Of a stretch of DNA of 64,000 nucleotides, positions 62,843 through 64,000 are shown one piece after another (positions within the stretch are counted from its first letter, which is position 1; every line of letters starts with the position of its first letter). Below the pieces are notes generated by a model that was not told the origin of the DNA, did no database searches, and saw only the letters and a program-made list of their open reading frames with translations. A program made the position numbers and the translations under genes. The stretch lies in NCBI GenBank assembly GCA_907163345.1, contig CAJQUN010000467.1, positions 186,001 to 250,000 of the forward strand, in the 5' to 3' direction. Source of the DNA: Haberlea rhodopensis (lineage: Eukaryota; Streptophyta; Magnoliopsida; Lamiales; Gesneriaceae).

Positions 62843-64000
62843 ACTATCACACGAGGAATGATGCATTTTGTGCTAATTAATTCAAAACAAGTAAATATGG
62901 GGGTTGTGAAGGTTGAATTAAACTAGGGAATTTAAAAACTATGAATTAACTACTTATGCAAGATTAAACTAAGATGAGTTAAAATATGATATGAAAGCGA
63001 TTTTGGCTTTCGGTCGACTTTACCTTGGAATTATGAATTCAATCTTCAATTCTCACTGAAATATTCAATTTTTATTTGAGCTATTTATCATTGGAGAATT
63101 AACTTCTATCTCACTTTATGCCTAGTTAAAATAGCTCAAGCATTCAAAGTTAACCCGCATCGATTAATCAATCAAAACAACAACAAATAAAATTAATATT
63201 ATCGATATCATTCCAAAGTAGTAAGAATGATAAAACCTAGACAACATAATCCAAACGTCTATATTTAATCTAGTCAAGTGTTTTCCGTAAGAATTTAACA
63301 ACACCAACAACAGACAATCATTAATCTTAGTTGCTTCAAAGGTCAAGGATTATATGTAAAATCATTAGATGGCCAATCTTATAATCAAACACAACAATCA
63401 TGACAATAAATCATAGAAAATACTCTTGATACTCAATAAAAATCAATAAAAGAACATGAATCTCATGAAAAACATAAATTCCAAGGTTTTGTCTTCATCA
63501 ACCAAGAATCAAAAGTGTTTAGCCACTCATGACTAAATCAAAACAATCAAAATCTAATCTAAAAACATAAATAAAAAGCAAAGTAGAAGAATTACTAAAG
63601 GGTAACACAATTCCAGAGCTCCACTCCATCCCGTGCCTTTACATTTTCAAATCTTCTTCAACAATTGAAAGAAAGATTATTCTAAAATCTAAAACTAATG
63701 TCTAAGGTCTTCATTCTGAGTTGCGAGGCTTCGGTTCGAGTTATAGGAGTTGGGAGGCTGGTAGATTGGTAAAAATCTATCCATAGATGGTAAAACTCGA
63801 GTTTCCATAAAATTCAGGATTCTTGGACCGATCGATCGGTCATCACCGGACGATCGATCGGTAGTATTTTTTTTTCCAAAATTTTTGGGCGAGCGATCGA
63901 TCGCTCTAAACTTCGCGATCAATTGGTAGGACGCTTTTTTTGTTTTTTGAAAACTCTCCGCGAGGTGTGATGGGTCACGCTTCGGGGCGATCTATCGCGA
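62843..64000 (-). repeat. Diverged Athila-like LTR, cut by window edge
   Basis: The reverse complement aligns by eye along its length with the LTRs at 29507 and 35087. Matching landmarks are CTTGACTAGATTAAA-TAGACG, GCAACTAAGATT, ATTCCTCGTG and the GTTTAATTTTGCAT region. Divergence is large. A palindrome cluster at 63827-64000 occupies the corresponding position. The boundary at 62843 is approximate. Confidence 0.65.
63827..64000. repeat. CGATCGATCG palindrome cluster in right-edge Athila-like LTR
   Basis: ACCGATCGATCGGT, GACGATCGATCGGT, GAGCGATCGATCGCTC, GCGATCAATTGG and GCGATCTATCGCGA, running to the window edge. Confidence 0.85.

Overview
This window is repeat-rich plant nuclear DNA. All recognisable coding sequence belongs to LTR retrotransposons: Ty1/copia, Ty3/gypsy of the chromodomain-bearing Tekay/Del type, and an Athila-like gag-protease element. 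No host gene, rRNA, tRNA gene or CRISPR array was recognised. The tRNA-iMet and tRNA-Asp primer-binding sites, telo-box leaders and family repertoire point to an angiosperm, most likely a eudicot. A Lamiales source is only an impression and is not demonstrated.

Layout. 1-506: part of a copia LTR (family TGTTGGGATATG, minus strand) inserted in the reverse transcriptase of a SIRE/Maximus-like copia (507-6082, minus). That element sits in the gag-pol of Gypsy-1 (6083-11370, minus), whose own LTR lies against the LTR fragment 11371-13190. 13191-13420 plus 23135-23752 is one relic plus-strand LTR, split by Gypsy-4 (13421-23129, plus; target-site duplication AATGC), an element with well-preserved LTRs but a ruined interior. 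23753-47986 is Gypsy-2 (minus). Its RNase H region is split by a complete copia element (27622-43594; TSD GATAT), and the copia leader is itself split by a complete Athila-like gag-protease element (29507-36630; TSD GCCAC). 47987-49740 is a plus-strand LTR fragment inserted in the Gypsy-2 5' LTR. 49741-57178 is Gypsy-3 (minus), badly mutated, with a chimeric, shortened 3' LTR. 57179-60569 is non-coding and holds 42-bp and 49-bp tandem arrays and a long purine/pyrimidine inverted repeat. 60586-62842 is another minus-strand gypsy LTR, and 62843-64000 a diverged Athila-like LTR.

How the parts relate. Typical autonomous elements encode gag, protease, reverse transcriptase/RNase H and integrase. 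Here most copies are broken, and two (Gypsy-4 and the Athila-like element) seem to have moved recently without a usable polymerase, implying supply in trans. Insertion order can be read from the nesting: Gypsy-2, then the 16-kb copia, then the Athila-like element.

The most unusual signal is in the LTRs. Nearly every gypsy LTR, and also the Athila-like LTR, carries a 110-220 bp cluster of the perfect palindrome CGATCGATCG. Its flanks differ between families but stay self-complementary. The gypsy LTRs also share, in the same order, a TCGCT/AGCGG module, 31-39 bp subrepeats and a GTACGT..ACGTAC inverted repeat with a variable loop. A second recurrent signal is a perfect hairpin just upstream of each gypsy polypurine tract.
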